NCBI RefSeq assembly: GCF_014843845.1
Contig: NZ_JHQS01000063.1
Location: forward strand, 51,972 to 115,971
DNA: 64,000 nucleotides
Reading direction: 5' to 3'
Origin: Mesorhizobium amorphae
GTDB taxonomy: Bacteria; Pseudomonadota; Alphaproteobacteria; Rhizobiales; Rhizobiaceae
Numbering within the stretch: position 1 is the stretch's first letter; every line of letters begins with the position of its first letter. The notes under the pieces are model-generated. The model ran no database searches. It saw only the letters and a program-made list of their open reading frames with translations, and had not been told where the DNA came from. Shown here piece after piece: positions 35,665 through 44,334 of the stretch. The position numbers and the translations under genes are program-made.

Positions 35665-37170
35665 TCACGTCTTCACGGACGGTAGTTCCGACACCAGCCT
35701 GAGCGAGGCGTTGATGCCTTCAAGCTGGTAGTGCGGACGCAGATAGAAGCGGGCATTGTAATAGCCCGGCCGCCCCTCCACGCTGTCGACCTGGACCTCG
35801 GCCGCGGCAAGCGGGCGCTTGGCGCGCGCCTTGTCGTCGGCGAAGGCCGGGTTGGCCAGCACGTAGCGGTTGATCCACTCGGTCAACCAGATCTGCATGT
35901 CGGAGCGTTCCTTGAACGATCCGATCTTGTCGCGCGCAATCGCCTTGAGGTAGTGCGCAAAGCGCGAAACCGGGAAAAGATAGGGCAGGTTGGCGCTCAG
36001 CCGCTCGTTCGACTGGGCATCGGGATCGACCAGACGTCCGGCACGCGTCTCGTCGTCCTGCAGTGAATGCGCACCGATGAAGGCAGCGAGATCGGTGTTT
36101 TTGCGGTGCAGGATGGGCATCAGGCCGAGCTTGGCCAGTTCCGCCTCGCGCCGGTCGTCGATGGCGACCTCTGTCGGGCATTTCATCGCGATCGAGCCGT
36201 CGTCGGTCGGGAAGGAGTGCACTGGCAGGTTGAGCACCGTGCCGCCGTTCTCGACGCCGCGGATCTGCGTGCCCCAGCCATAGAGCTTGTGGCTGCGGTT
36301 GATGTTGACGCCCATCGGGAAGGCGGCGTTCATCCAGACATATTTGTTGTGATCGGCCTGCACCTCTTCCTCGAAGGTGAAGCCCTTCACCGGAACGGTG
36401 TCGGTGCCATAGGGAAGGCGCGCGAGCACACGCGGCATGGTGAGGCCGATGTAGCGCGCGTCCTCGCTCTCGCGCAGCGATTGCCACGAGGCATAGGCCG
36501 GGTTCGACACGATCATCTGCAGGTCCTGCGGGTTAGGCAGTTCCTGCCAGCTGTCCATGCGGAACAGGCGCGGCGAGGCGGCGGCGATGAACGGCGTATG
36601 CGCGGAGGCGCAGATGCCCGATATGTTGCGCAGCAGGCCGACGTCACGCGGATGGTTCGAGAATTCGTAGGCGCCGATAATGCAGCCGATCGGCTCGCCA
36701 CCAAGCATCGAATACTCGTCCGTATAGACTTTCTTGAAGATCGGGCTCTGGTCCCACATCTGGCCTTCATAGTCTTCGAGCGTGTCGGCCAGCTGTTCCT
36801 TGGAAATGTTCATCACCCGGATCTTCAGCTTCTGATCCGTCTCGGTGTTGTTGATGAGATACCAGAGGCCACGCCACGTGCCTTCCATTTCGCGCACTTC
36901 CGGTGCGTGCAGGATCTCGTTGACCTGCTCGGTCAGCATCTTGTCGATGCCGGCGATTAGCGACTTGATCGACTTGATCGCGTTGGACGAAATGGTCGTG
37001 GTCTCGGAGCGCGACTGCGCCGCGAGCGCGAGGTTGCGCACGAGTTGCTGCAGCTTTTCGCTGTCGTCTTTCTTGACCTTGAAGTCCTTCTCGAGGAGGC
37101 CGCTGAATTCTCCGAGGTCGATGCCTTCCGCCTCGGCGACGGCTGGTGCGGTTTTTTGCTGTTCGGCCAT
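35665..37170 (-). CDS. tssC: T6SS sheath large subunit TssC
   Basis: 501 residues, full length. Marks: EVREMEGTWRGLWYLINNTET, GEPIGCIIGAYEFSNHPRDVGLLRNISGICASAHTPFIAAASP, LARLPYGTDTVPVKGF and the C-terminal RFYLRPHYQLEGINASLRLVSELP. Forms the contractile sheath with TssB, encoded 3 bases upstream. Only one TssC is present. Confidence 0.97.
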   Translation of the reverse strand: MAEQQKTAPAVAEAEGIDLGEFSGLLEKDFKVKKDDSEKLQQLVRNLALAAQSRSETTTISSNAIKSIKSLIAGIDKMLTEQVNEILHAPEVREMEGTWRGLWYLINNTETDQKLKIRVMNISKEQLADTLEDYEGQMWDQSPIFKKVYTDEYSMLGGEPIGCIIGAYEFSNHPRDVGLLRNISGICASAHTPFIAAASPRLFRMDSWQELPNPQDLQMIVSNPAYASWQSLRESEDARYIGLTMPRVLARLPYGTDTVPVKGFTFEEEVQADHNKYVWMNAAFPMGVNINRSHKLYGWGTQIRGVENGGTVLNLPVHSFPTDDGSIAMKCPTEVAIDDRREAELAKLGLMPILHRKNTDLAAFIGAHSLQDDETRAGRLVDPDAQSNERLSANLPYLFPVSRFAHYLKAIARDKIGSFKERSDMQIWLTEWINRYVLANPAFADDKARAKRPLAAAEVQVDSVEGRPGYYNARFYLRPHYQLEGINASLRLVSELPSVKT

Positions 37171-37173
37171 GAT

Positions 37174-37713
37174 TTACTCTCCAGCCTTGTCGTCGTCGGA
37201 CATTGCCTGGCCGGCGATCTTGCTCAGAAGCGGCTCATTGTTCAGCAATTGCGCGATGCGCTTTTCGGCATCGACGCGGCCGTCCATGAAGCCGAGCAGT
37301 TCCTCGAGCTGACGCCGCATCTTGAGGATCTCGGCCAATTGCGGAACCTGCGCGGCGATCTTGTCCGGCGCGAAATCGCCCATCTTGGTGAAGGTGAGAT
37401 CGAGCGCCAGTTCCTCGTCGCGCTCCTGGCCTTCGACCTGCGGCAGCGTGTTCTTCACGCGTGCCTTCACGCGGGGCCCGAGCGCTTCCATGAATTTGGG
37501 GAAGCGGTTGGCGTCGGTCTCGACGAAGGCGCGGTCGAGCACCGACTTCGAGGCTTCCTTGGTTTGCGAGGCGCCGGAAAGGTCGGCCACCACGCCCATG
37601 ACAAACGGCAGTTCGATCGTCGTAGGGCTGCCGTAGGTTTCCACGTCGTAGGCGATCTGCACCCGCGGCGCGCGATTTCGTTCGATGACCTTCGCTTTGC
37701 TTTCGGCTGGCAT
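37174..37713 (-). CDS. tssB: T6SS sheath small subunit TssB
   Basis: 179 residues. NRAPRVQIAYDVETYGSPTTIELPFVMGVVADLSG and the RFVETDANRFPKFMEALGPR-like segment are typical. Partner of TssC in the sheath; helix near the C-terminus (MSDDDKAGE end) follows the ClpV-recognition region expected in this family. Six bases downstream of tssA. Confidence 0.97.
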   Translation of the reverse strand: MPAESKAKVIERNRAPRVQIAYDVETYGSPTTIELPFVMGVVADLSGASQTKEASKSVLDRAFVETDANRFPKFMEALGPRVKARVKNTLPQVEGQERDEELALDLTFTKMGDFAPDKIAAQVPQLAEILKMRRQLEELLGFMDGRVDAEKRIAQLLNNEPLLSKIAGQAMSDDDKAGE

Positions 37714-37719
37714 GTGTTG

Positions 37720-38892
37720 CTACCTTTCATCCTTCTGAGCGGCCTTCTTGGCGTCGGGAACGCCGGCCAGGAGCCGGAATTCCTTCAGCCCCGAAGGGGC
37801 GAGATCTTCCATCAGTTCAACAAAATCCATGTGCACCATGCGGCGCACGCGGCGGGCCAGATGCGGGATCGGGCTCGACGGTTCGGTGCGGTCGTAGAAG
37901 GCGACCACGAGGTCGAGGCATTTCACGACGTCGTCGCGCGAGGAGATCCGGTCAGGCAGGCCAGTGCTGCCGGGCTCCGCGTAGCTTGCCACACTTGCCA
38001 TCGTATCGGCTCCATGACCGTTTCGAGCAGGCATTGCCGGTTCGGCCGGCGCCGGGGCCGGCTTTGCCGCGCCATTCGCAGCGGCCCCGGCGGCCGCGTT
38101 GCGTTCGAGCGTCGTCAGCAAACGCTGCAGATACCGCTTTAACTCCGGGACGGGGGCACCGCCTTCGAGACGGGCGTTGAGTGCGGCCTCGACCGCGTCG
38201 AGGGCCGCGATCGCGGCGCGGGCGTCGGCGACGAGTGACGTCATCTCGGCACCGGCTTGATCCACTTGCGCCGCACAGCCGCTGCGCACCCGGTTGAGGA
38301 GTTGGCTGTGGGCACCGGCCAGCGCCGCCTTTTCGGCCGTATTCAATCCCGAGGCGGCTTCCTGAAGCATGACGCGCTCGTCAAGTGCTGCCTGTTCCAG
38401 GTCGCGTCCGCTGATCGGCCCGATGCCGCGAGGCGCAAAAAGCGTCATCTGACGCAAATCCGCCAGCAAACCGTCCTGACCGTTTTGCAAGTCGGCCAAG
38501 GCGTTGAGACGGCGCAAGGCGGCATCGCGTGGCGAAGCGCCCGGCCGCAACGCCGGATGCATCGTGTCCCAATACTGGTCGATGCTTTGTGCAATAAGGC
38601 TCAGTCCAAGCGTCAGCCCGGCCAGTTTCTCTTCATTGGCCAGCGCCCGCGCGACAACGACAAGCAGGCGCAGGTCACGGCCATGGCTGCGCAGTTCTTC
38701 CGCCTTGTCGAGCACGGCAGGCCAGTCGACCGGAATGGTGGATTCGACCGGCTTGTTGTGACCCTCCTGGACGACCTTGACCTGGGGTTCGGTGAGCCGC
38801 TCGATCTCGTGAAAGGCCGGATCGTTGCGCAAATCTCCCCCAGACGGGTTTTCACCGTCCAAAGGATTCAGCCAGAGTGCGAGATCAATCAC
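37720..38892 (-). CDS. tssA: T6SS assembly protein TssA
   Basis: About 390 residues from GTG 38892, which has ggggg upstream; a TTG at 38907 is the alternative. The ImpA_N domain is visible at the start (LWLNPLDGENPSGGDLRNDPAFHEIE, then VDWPAVLDKAEELRSHGRDLRLLVVVARALA). The C-terminal helical part (VAFYDRTEPSSPIPHLARRVRRMVHMDFVELMEDLAPSGL) is that of the TssA type with ImpA C-terminal extension. TssA primes baseplate and sheath polymerisation. First gene of the structural operon. Confidence 0.94.
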   Translation of the reverse strand: MIDLALWLNPLDGENPSGGDLRNDPAFHEIERLTEPQVKVVQEGHNKPVESTIPVDWPAVLDKAEELRSHGRDLRLLVVVARALANEEKLAGLTLGLSLIAQSIDQYWDTMHPALRPGASPRDAALRRLNALADLQNGQDGLLADLRQMTLFAPRGIGPISGRDLEQAALDERVMLQEAASGLNTAEKAALAGAHSQLLNRVRSGCAAQVDQAGAEMTSLVADARAAIAALDAVEAALNARLEGGAPVPELKRYLQRLLTTLERNAAAGAAANGAAKPAPAPAEPAMPARNGHGADTMASVASYAEPGSTGLPDRISSRDDVVKCLDLVVAFYDRTEPSSPIPHLARRVRRMVHMDFVELMEDLAPSGLKEFRLLAGVPDAKKAAQKDER

Positions 38893-39226
38893 ACGAACCC
38901 CCAGCAAGCGGCCCTGAGACCTGCGTGATCAAACATCTATCACACTGCGTCACTTTATCACAATTCAACAGCTGCTCAAAAACTAACGGAAGCTAAACGC
39001 GACCATTCTCGCTTGCGGGAACCTGGCGTGGTTACCGAAATCCGTATGTGAAATGCATCGCATAGGCGGGGGCAATTTCATGTTTGTTTTCGCGGAGATG
39101 CGGGGCGTTTCGTGAAATGCCAGACGTCGGCCGACTCGACGTCCGGGCGGTTCATTCGTCGCGTGCTTTGTCAAGATGCTGCTTATGTGGCAGGGTATCG
39201 GCGGGCAGGTTTCAGGAGCAGGTTCG
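38893..39226. promoter_or_regulatory. Divergent tssA/clpV regulatory region with short repeats
   Basis: 334 bases with no supported gene. It should contain promoters for the tssA operon (leftward) and clpV (rightward). Visible repeats: tatcaca at 38938-38944 and 38956-38962; gtgaaatgc at 39048-39056 and 39112-39120; a related inverse gcaatttca at 39072-39080. These may be operator half-sites. No sigma-54 (-24/-12) element was convincing. Confidence 0.4.
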
Positions 39227-42049
39227 ATGGAACAGCGCCGGTCATCGCAGAGCTTCAAGCGCAAGGAACTGGTCGCTAAGCTCAACCCTGTCGGCGTCCG
39301 CGCCTTCAAGGCTGCGGCCGACACGGCCAAGATGCGCGGCAATCCCTATGTCGAACTCGTCCATTTCGTCCAGCAATTGGTGCTTTCGGAGCGCTCGGAC
39401 GTGCAAATGATCGTCGCCGACGCAGAGATGGATGTCAGCCGGCTAACGGCCGACATGACGCGCGCTGTAGATAAGCTTCCCTATGGCGCGACCTCGGTGG
39501 AGGAGTTTTCCGACCATATCTTTCACGCCATCCAGGAAGGCTGGAACCTGGCGGCTCTGGAATTCGGTGTCGAAGAGGTGCGCAGTTCGCATATCCTGCT
39601 TGCTTGCCTGAAGACGCCGGTGCTGGAAGGCCTTGTGTCGAAAATCAGCGCCGAATTCGACAAGATCGATGCCGACGCCGTCATCAAGCGCTTTGCCGAG
39701 GTGACGGAAGGGTCGCTCGAAGCGGGCGACGCTCCGACGGCACCCGATGCCGAGGCGCCGATGAAACGGGGTCCGGGCGGAGACTCTGCGCTGGCCAAAT
39801 ATGCGACCAACCTGACCCAGCGTGCCGGCGACGGCAAGATCGACCCGGTCGTCGGCCGCGATCCGGAGATCAGACAGATCGTCGACATCCTGATGCGGCG
39901 TCGGCAGAACAACCCGATCCTCACCGGCGAGGCAGGGGTCGGCAAGACGGCCGTCGTCGAGGGCTTTGCGCTGCGCATCTCCCAGGGCGATGTGCCGCCA
40001 ACGCTGCAGAATGTCAGCGTGCATATGCTCGACGTCGGCCTGATGCAGGCGGGCGCCAGCGTGAAGGGCGAATTCGAGAAACGGCTGAAGGCGGTCATCG
40101 ACGAGGTGCAGTCCTCCGAAAAGCCGATCATCCTGTTCATCGACGAAGCCCATACGTTGATCGGCGCGGGTGGTGCGGCCGGAACCGGCGACGCGGCCAA
40201 CCTGCTTAAGCCGGCGCTGGCGCGCGGCGAGCTTCGCACCATCGCGGCAACGACCTGGGCCGAATACAAGCAGCACATCGAGAAGGATCCGGCGCTGACG
40301 CGCCGTTTCCAGGTGGTCAAGATCGACGAACCATCGGAGGCGGTGGCGGTTCTCATGCTGCGCGGCGTGGCGGGCGTTCTGGAGCAGCACCACAAGGTGC
40401 AGATACTGGACGAGGCGATCGAGGCGGCGGTCGGCCTGTCGCACCGCTACATCCCGGCCAGGCAACTGCCGGACAAGGCAGTGAGCCTGCTCGACACCGC
40501 CTGCGCCCGCGTTGCGATATCGCAGCACGCCACGCCGGCCGAGGTCGAGGACATTCTGCGCCGCCGTCAGGCGCTGGAGGTCGAGAACGGCATCATCGGC
40601 CGCGAGGCTGCGATCGGCATCGAGGTGACCGAGCGGCAGGCACGGGTCGACGCCGGACTGGCCGAGACCGAAGGCACGCTTGCCGCCGCGCAGGCACGCT
40701 GGGATCGGGAAAAGGCGCTGGTCGCCGAGATCCTCGACCTGCGCGCCAGGCTGCGCGGCGAGGGCGTGCCGCTCGATGCGGTGGCGGCGGGGGAGGCCGC
40801 CGGCGAAATGGCGGCTGCGGACTCAGCAGCGGTGTCCGAGGCCAAGGCACCCGGGACCAAGCCGGACGGGGCTAAGGCATCCAAGGCCAAGGCGTCCGAC
40901 ACCGAAACGGCTGAGGCCGAGCCGGAGGCGACGGCGACAGCCGGGTCGCCAGCGCCCGATCCGGTTGCAGATCTCGCGCGGCTGCGCGAACTGATGGCGG
41001 AACTCGCCGAAGCGCAAGGCGAGACACCGCTGATCCTGCCGTCGGTCGACCGCAATGCGGTGGCTGCCGTGGTGCAGGACTGGACCGGTATCCCGACCGG
41101 ACGGATGCTGTCCAGTCAGACCGAAAAGGCACTGCGGCTGGCCGGCACCTTGTCCGAGCGCGTGGTCGGCCAGGACCATGCCATGGAGATGATCGCCAAG
41201 CGCGTGCAGACCAGCCGCGCCGGCCTCGGCGCGCCGGAAAAGCCGGTCGGCGTGTTCCTGCTCTGCGGCCCGTCTGGCGTCGGCAAGACCGAAACCGCGC
41301 TGGCGCTGGCCGAGACGCTCTATGGTGGCGAGCAGAACCTGATCTCGATCAACATGTCCGAATTCCAGGAGGCGCATACCGTCTCGACGCTCAAGGGCGC
41401 TCCGCCCGGCTATGTCGGCTACGGCAAGGGTGGCATCCTGACCGAGGCGGTGCGGCGCAAACCCTATTCGGTGATCCTGCTCGACGAGGTCGAGAAGGCG
41501 CATCCGGACGTGCACGAGATCTTCTTCCAGGTCTTCGACAAGGGCATGATGGACGACAGCGAAGGCCGGCGGATCGATTTCAAGAACACGCTGATCCTGC
41601 TCACCTCCAATGTCGGCTCCGAGGTCATCATGGACCGCACCAAAAACGGCACGATGCGGGCTGGGCTCGACGATCTGGACACGGCGCTGCGCAGCCCGCT
41701 GCTGAAGGTGTTTCCGGCGGCCTTCCTTGGCCGTGTGGTGACCATTCCCTACTACCCGCTCTCGGATGCGATGATCGAAGCGATCACCCGCCACCAGTTC
41801 GCCAAGATCGCGCGCCGGCTGCGGGCCACCAACGATGCCGAACTGGTGATCGGCGACGGCGTCATGGACCTGGTCAAGGCGCGCTGCACCGAGATCGAAT
41901 CCGGCGGGCGGATGATCGATGCCATCCTGACCAACACGCTGCTGCCGGAACTGAGCCGCGGCGTGCTGAACCGCTCGCTCGAGGGTGAGAAGCTGACGAA
42001 AGTGACGGTTGGCGCTTCAGCGGAAGGGTTTACTTACTCTTTCGAGTAG
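39227..42049 (+). CDS. clpV: T6SS ATPase ClpV (TssH)
   Basis: 940 residues from ATG 39227, preceded by aggagcagg; the longer frame from 39176 lacks family similarity. Order: N-terminal Clp repeat domain (about 14-165), first AAA+ module (Walker A GEAGVGKT 234-241), middle coiled coil, second AAA+ module (Walker A GPSGVGKT near 681), ClpB D2-small domain to the end. ClpV disassembles contracted TssB/TssC sheath. A low-complexity Ala/Lys/Glu insert (about residues 525-580, SEAKAPGTKPDGAKASKAKAS) sits in the middle domain and is longer than usual. Confidence 0.96.
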   Translation: MEQRRSSQSFKRKELVAKLNPVGVRAFKAAADTAKMRGNPYVELVHFVQQLVLSERSDVQMIVADAEMDVSRLTADMTRAVDKLPYGATSVEEFSDHIFHAIQEGWNLAALEFGVEEVRSSHILLACLKTPVLEGLVSKISAEFDKIDADAVIKRFAEVTEGSLEAGDAPTAPDAEAPMKRGPGGDSALAKYATNLTQRAGDGKIDPVVGRDPEIRQIVDILMRRRQNNPILTGEAGVGKTAVVEGFALRISQGDVPPTLQNVSVHMLDVGLMQAGASVKGEFEKRLKAVIDEVQSSEKPIILFIDEAHTLIGAGGAAGTGDAANLLKPALARGELRTIAATTWAEYKQHIEKDPALTRRFQVVKIDEPSEAVAVLMLRGVAGVLEQHHKVQILDEAIEAAVGLSHRYIPARQLPDKAVSLLDTACARVAISQHATPAEVEDILRRRQALEVENGIIGREAAIGIEVTERQARVDAGLAETEGTLAAAQARWDREKALVAEILDLRARLRGEGVPLDAVAAGEAAGEMAAADSAAVSEAKAPGTKPDGAKASKAKASDTETAEAEPEATATAGSPAPDPVADLARLRELMAELAEAQGETPLILPSVDRNAVAAVVQDWTGIPTGRMLSSQTEKALRLAGTLSERVVGQDHAMEMIAKRVQTSRAGLGAPEKPVGVFLLCGPSGVGKTETALALAETLYGGEQNLISINMSEFQEAHTVSTLKGAPPGYVGYGKGGILTEAVRRKPYSVILLDEVEKAHPDVHEIFFQVFDKGMMDDSEGRRIDFKNTLILLTSNVGSEVIMDRTKNGTMRAGLDDLDTALRSPLLKVFPAAFLGRVVTIPYYPLSDAMIEAITRHQFAKIARRLRATNDAELVIGDGVMDLVKARCTEIESGGRMIDAILTNTLLPELSRGVLNRSLEGEKLTKVTVGASAEGFTYSFE

Positions 42050-42117
42050 GCATTGCTTCTGGAATCTTCCTACCGTAGGAAATGGGTGTGGCTGTCACCA
42101 AAGACTACGAGCCACGT

Positions 42118-43125
42118 TCAGTTCGTATGGATTTCTGATCCCGCAAAGGACGGTATCTCAAGCCCGTGGCGCAGGCCCGTGGCGACGACCGAGACCCGGA
42201 ATTTTCCGGCGAGCGCCCGGTCGAATATGGCGCCGACGATGATGTCGGCGTCGGCGTCGACCTCCTCGCGGATGCGGGTGGCGGCTTCGTCGACTTCGAA
42301 CAGCGTCATGTCCATGCCGCCCGAGATCGAGACCAGAACGCCCTTGGCGCCGATCATGGAGGCTTCGTCGAGAAGCGGGTTGGCGATTGCCGCTTCGGCG
42401 GCCTTCTTGGCGCGGTCTTCTCCGGCGGCTTCGCCGGTTCCCATCATGGCGCGGCCCATGTCGCGCATCACTGATTTCACATCGGCGAAGTCGAGGTTGA
42501 TCAGCCCTTCCTTGACGATGAGGTCGGTGATGCAGCCGACGCCCGCATAGAGGACGCGATCGGCCATGGCGAAAGCGTCGGCGAAGGTCGTCTTGGCATC
42601 GGCGATCCGGAACAGGTTCTGGTTCGGAATGACGATCACCGTGTCGGCGCACTCGCGAAGCCGCTCAATGCCTTCTTCTGCCGATTGCATGCGGCGCTTT
42701 CCCTCGAAGGTGAAAGGCTTGGTGACGACGGCGACGGTCAGGATGCCGGCCTTGCGCGCGGCATGCGCTATGATCGGCGCCGCACCCGTTCCGGTTCCAC
42801 CGCCCATGCCCGCGGTCACGAAGCACATATGCGTTCCCGCAAGGTGGTCCATGATCTCGTCGATCGATTCTTCGGCTGCCGCGCGGCCCACCTCGGGCAG
42901 GGAGCCGGCGCCCAGGCCTTCGGTGATATGGGCCCCCAACTGGATCAACCTCGACGACTTAGACATGGTGAGGGCCTGGGCGTCGGTGTTGGCGACGATG
43001 AACTCCGCGCCCTGCAGGCCCTCGGCAATCATGTTGTTGACCGCGTTGCCGCCGCCACCGCCGACGCCGACGACGGTTATCTTCGGCCGCATCTCGGAGA
43101 TTACGGGCCTTGTCGCGGTGTTCAT
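42118..43125 (-). CDS. ftsZ: Second, short FtsZ-like GTPase without C-terminal tail
   Basis: 335 residues from ATG 43125, preceded by agggaga. Tubulin signature GGGTGTG (108-114), N-terminal GVGGGGGNAVNNMI and T7-loop region NLDFADVKSVM are intact, so GTP binding and polymerisation look possible. It ends at GLEIPSFAGSEIHTN right after the core. The long linker and the conserved tail that binds FtsA/ZipA are missing. Rhizobia often carry such an FtsZ2 beside the housekeeping copy in the dcw cluster. No cell-division gene is near. Convergent with clpV, 68 bases away. Confidence 0.92.
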   Translation of the reverse strand: MNTATRPVISEMRPKITVVGVGGGGGNAVNNMIAEGLQGAEFIVANTDAQALTMSKSSRLIQLGAHITEGLGAGSLPEVGRAAAEESIDEIMDHLAGTHMCFVTAGMGGGTGTGAAPIIAHAARKAGILTVAVVTKPFTFEGKRRMQSAEEGIERLRECADTVIVIPNQNLFRIADAKTTFADAFAMADRVLYAGVGCITDLIVKEGLINLDFADVKSVMRDMGRAMMGTGEAAGEDRAKKAAEAAIANPLLDEASMIGAKGVLVSISGGMDMTLFEVDEAATRIREEVDADADIIVGAIFDRALAGKFRVSVVATGLRHGLEIPSFAGSEIHTN

Positions 43126-43455
43126 TTGCCGTTTCTCCCTGGAACGGACCCGGCGCAGGGGTCGACAGATATCTATTGGCGGCACGGGGACGAAAACTTG
43201 CTGGTGGGCGAATCAGAACCCGATGGCCATGAGACAGGGAATCAGAGGCTGGACACCACCGCAAGTCCGATGTGCCTCTCGATGTGGCCTGATCGATCCG
43301 ACGGGCCGTTGGCCGGCAGGGCGACCGATCGGCGTTTGAGGGGCGGATGGGTGATTTTTTCCCGAAAGGGAGGCAGGGATTGTTAAGGGTTGTATACTAT
43401 TATGGCTTCGGGGTGAAATATATCTAATTAACTTGGCAGTATTCTTGAGTTGATT
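43126..43455. promoter_or_regulatory. 330-base divergent region between ftsZ-like gene and acyltransferase-like gene
   Basis: No supported gene. The right third (about 43375-43450) is clearly AT-richer than its surroundings and contains ttgtta, tatact and tatatc sequences, consistent with promoters, but no pair has proper spacing. A small TCCC-GAAA-GGGA hairpin lies near 43360-43371. The ftsZ-like ribosome site is at the left edge. Confidence 0.35.
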
Positions 43456-44331
43456 ATGGCCGTACTTGGCGCGCCCCCTCCCGACCTTAAGTGTCGCCCA
43501 ATCCAGGAAAGCGATTGGGACAAAGTGGTCGATTGCCTGCGCAGGGGCTTTCCGATGCGCAGCCGAAATTACTGGAAGCAAGCGCTGACCCGTTTGTCGC
43601 AGCGGCCCGCGGTTGACGATTTCCCGCGCTACGGTTTTGCCCTGGAGACGTCCGAGCGGATCGTGGGGGTCGTGCTCACCCTCTATGCCCGCTACCAAGG
43701 CGACGAAATCCGCTGCAACATTTCAAGCTGGTCCGTGGACGCAGCATTCCGTCCTTATGCCATGAAGCTGATCTGGCCGGTTCTCAAACGCAGGGATGTG
43801 ACCTACACGAACATTTCGCCGGCACCCTCGACCTTGAACGCCAACAAGGCGCTCGGATTTCGCCTGTTTGCCAGCGGCCAGTTCGCCTTCCTGCCCGCCT
43901 TGAGCCCGGCACAACCGACATGCCGCGTGCTCGAAGTCCGCCCTGACCTCGCCGAAATGGTGATGCTGTCCGACAGCGAGAGATATATCCTCCTGGAGCA
44001 CGCCGCGCTGGGTTGTCTCTCGCTGATCTGCATTCGCGACGGAATGGCCGTTCCGTTGGTGCTGAGGTCGCGCCGGATATTGCACGGTCTCGTCCCTTGC
44101 TCCCAGATCGTCTATTGCCGATCTCTCACGGATCTGAGCCGCTGCGCCGGCGCGATGGGGCGCTTCATCCTGCGACGCGGAACCCTGCTTTGCCTCGTCG
44201 ACGCCAATGAGCCTGTCCCGGGTCTGCTCGGCCGGTATTTTCCGAGGAAGGGGCTGAAGTACTTCAAAGGGCCGAAACCGCCTTCGCCCGGCGACCTGAC
44301 GTTCACCGAACTGGTGATATTCGGTCCCTGA
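43456..44331 (+). CDS. GNAT-like acyltransferase-fold protein of the polysaccharide cluster
   Basis: 291 residues from ATG 43456. IQESDWDKVVDCLRRGFPMRSRNYW and later GFALETSERIVGVVLTLYARY, then SSWSVDAAFRPYAMKLI and NANKALGFRLF, follow the strand/helix order of GNAT acyltransferases (general substrate N-acyltransferase with A/B motif around VDAAFRPYA). The second half is less clear. No membrane segment. It is 3 bases from the convergent polymerase gene and so is assigned to polysaccharide decoration by context only. Confidence 0.6.
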   Translation: MAVLGAPPPDLKCRPIQESDWDKVVDCLRRGFPMRSRNYWKQALTRLSQRPAVDDFPRYGFALETSERIVGVVLTLYARYQGDEIRCNISSWSVDAAFRPYAMKLIWPVLKRRDVTYTNISPAPSTLNANKALGFRLFASGQFAFLPALSPAQPTCRVLEVRPDLAEMVMLSDSERYILLEHAALGCLSLICIRDGMAVPLVLRSRRILHGLVPCSQIVYCRSLTDLSRCAGAMGRFILRRGTLLCLVDANEPVPGLLGRYFPRKGLKYFKGPKPPSPGDLTFTELVIFGP

Positions 44332-44334
44332 AAG

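Noticed and set aside
43431..43452. Sigma-54-like TGGCAG-N5-TTGAG before the acyltransferase-like gene
   Set aside because: The invariant GC of the -12 element is missing and the start codon would fall on the transcription start.
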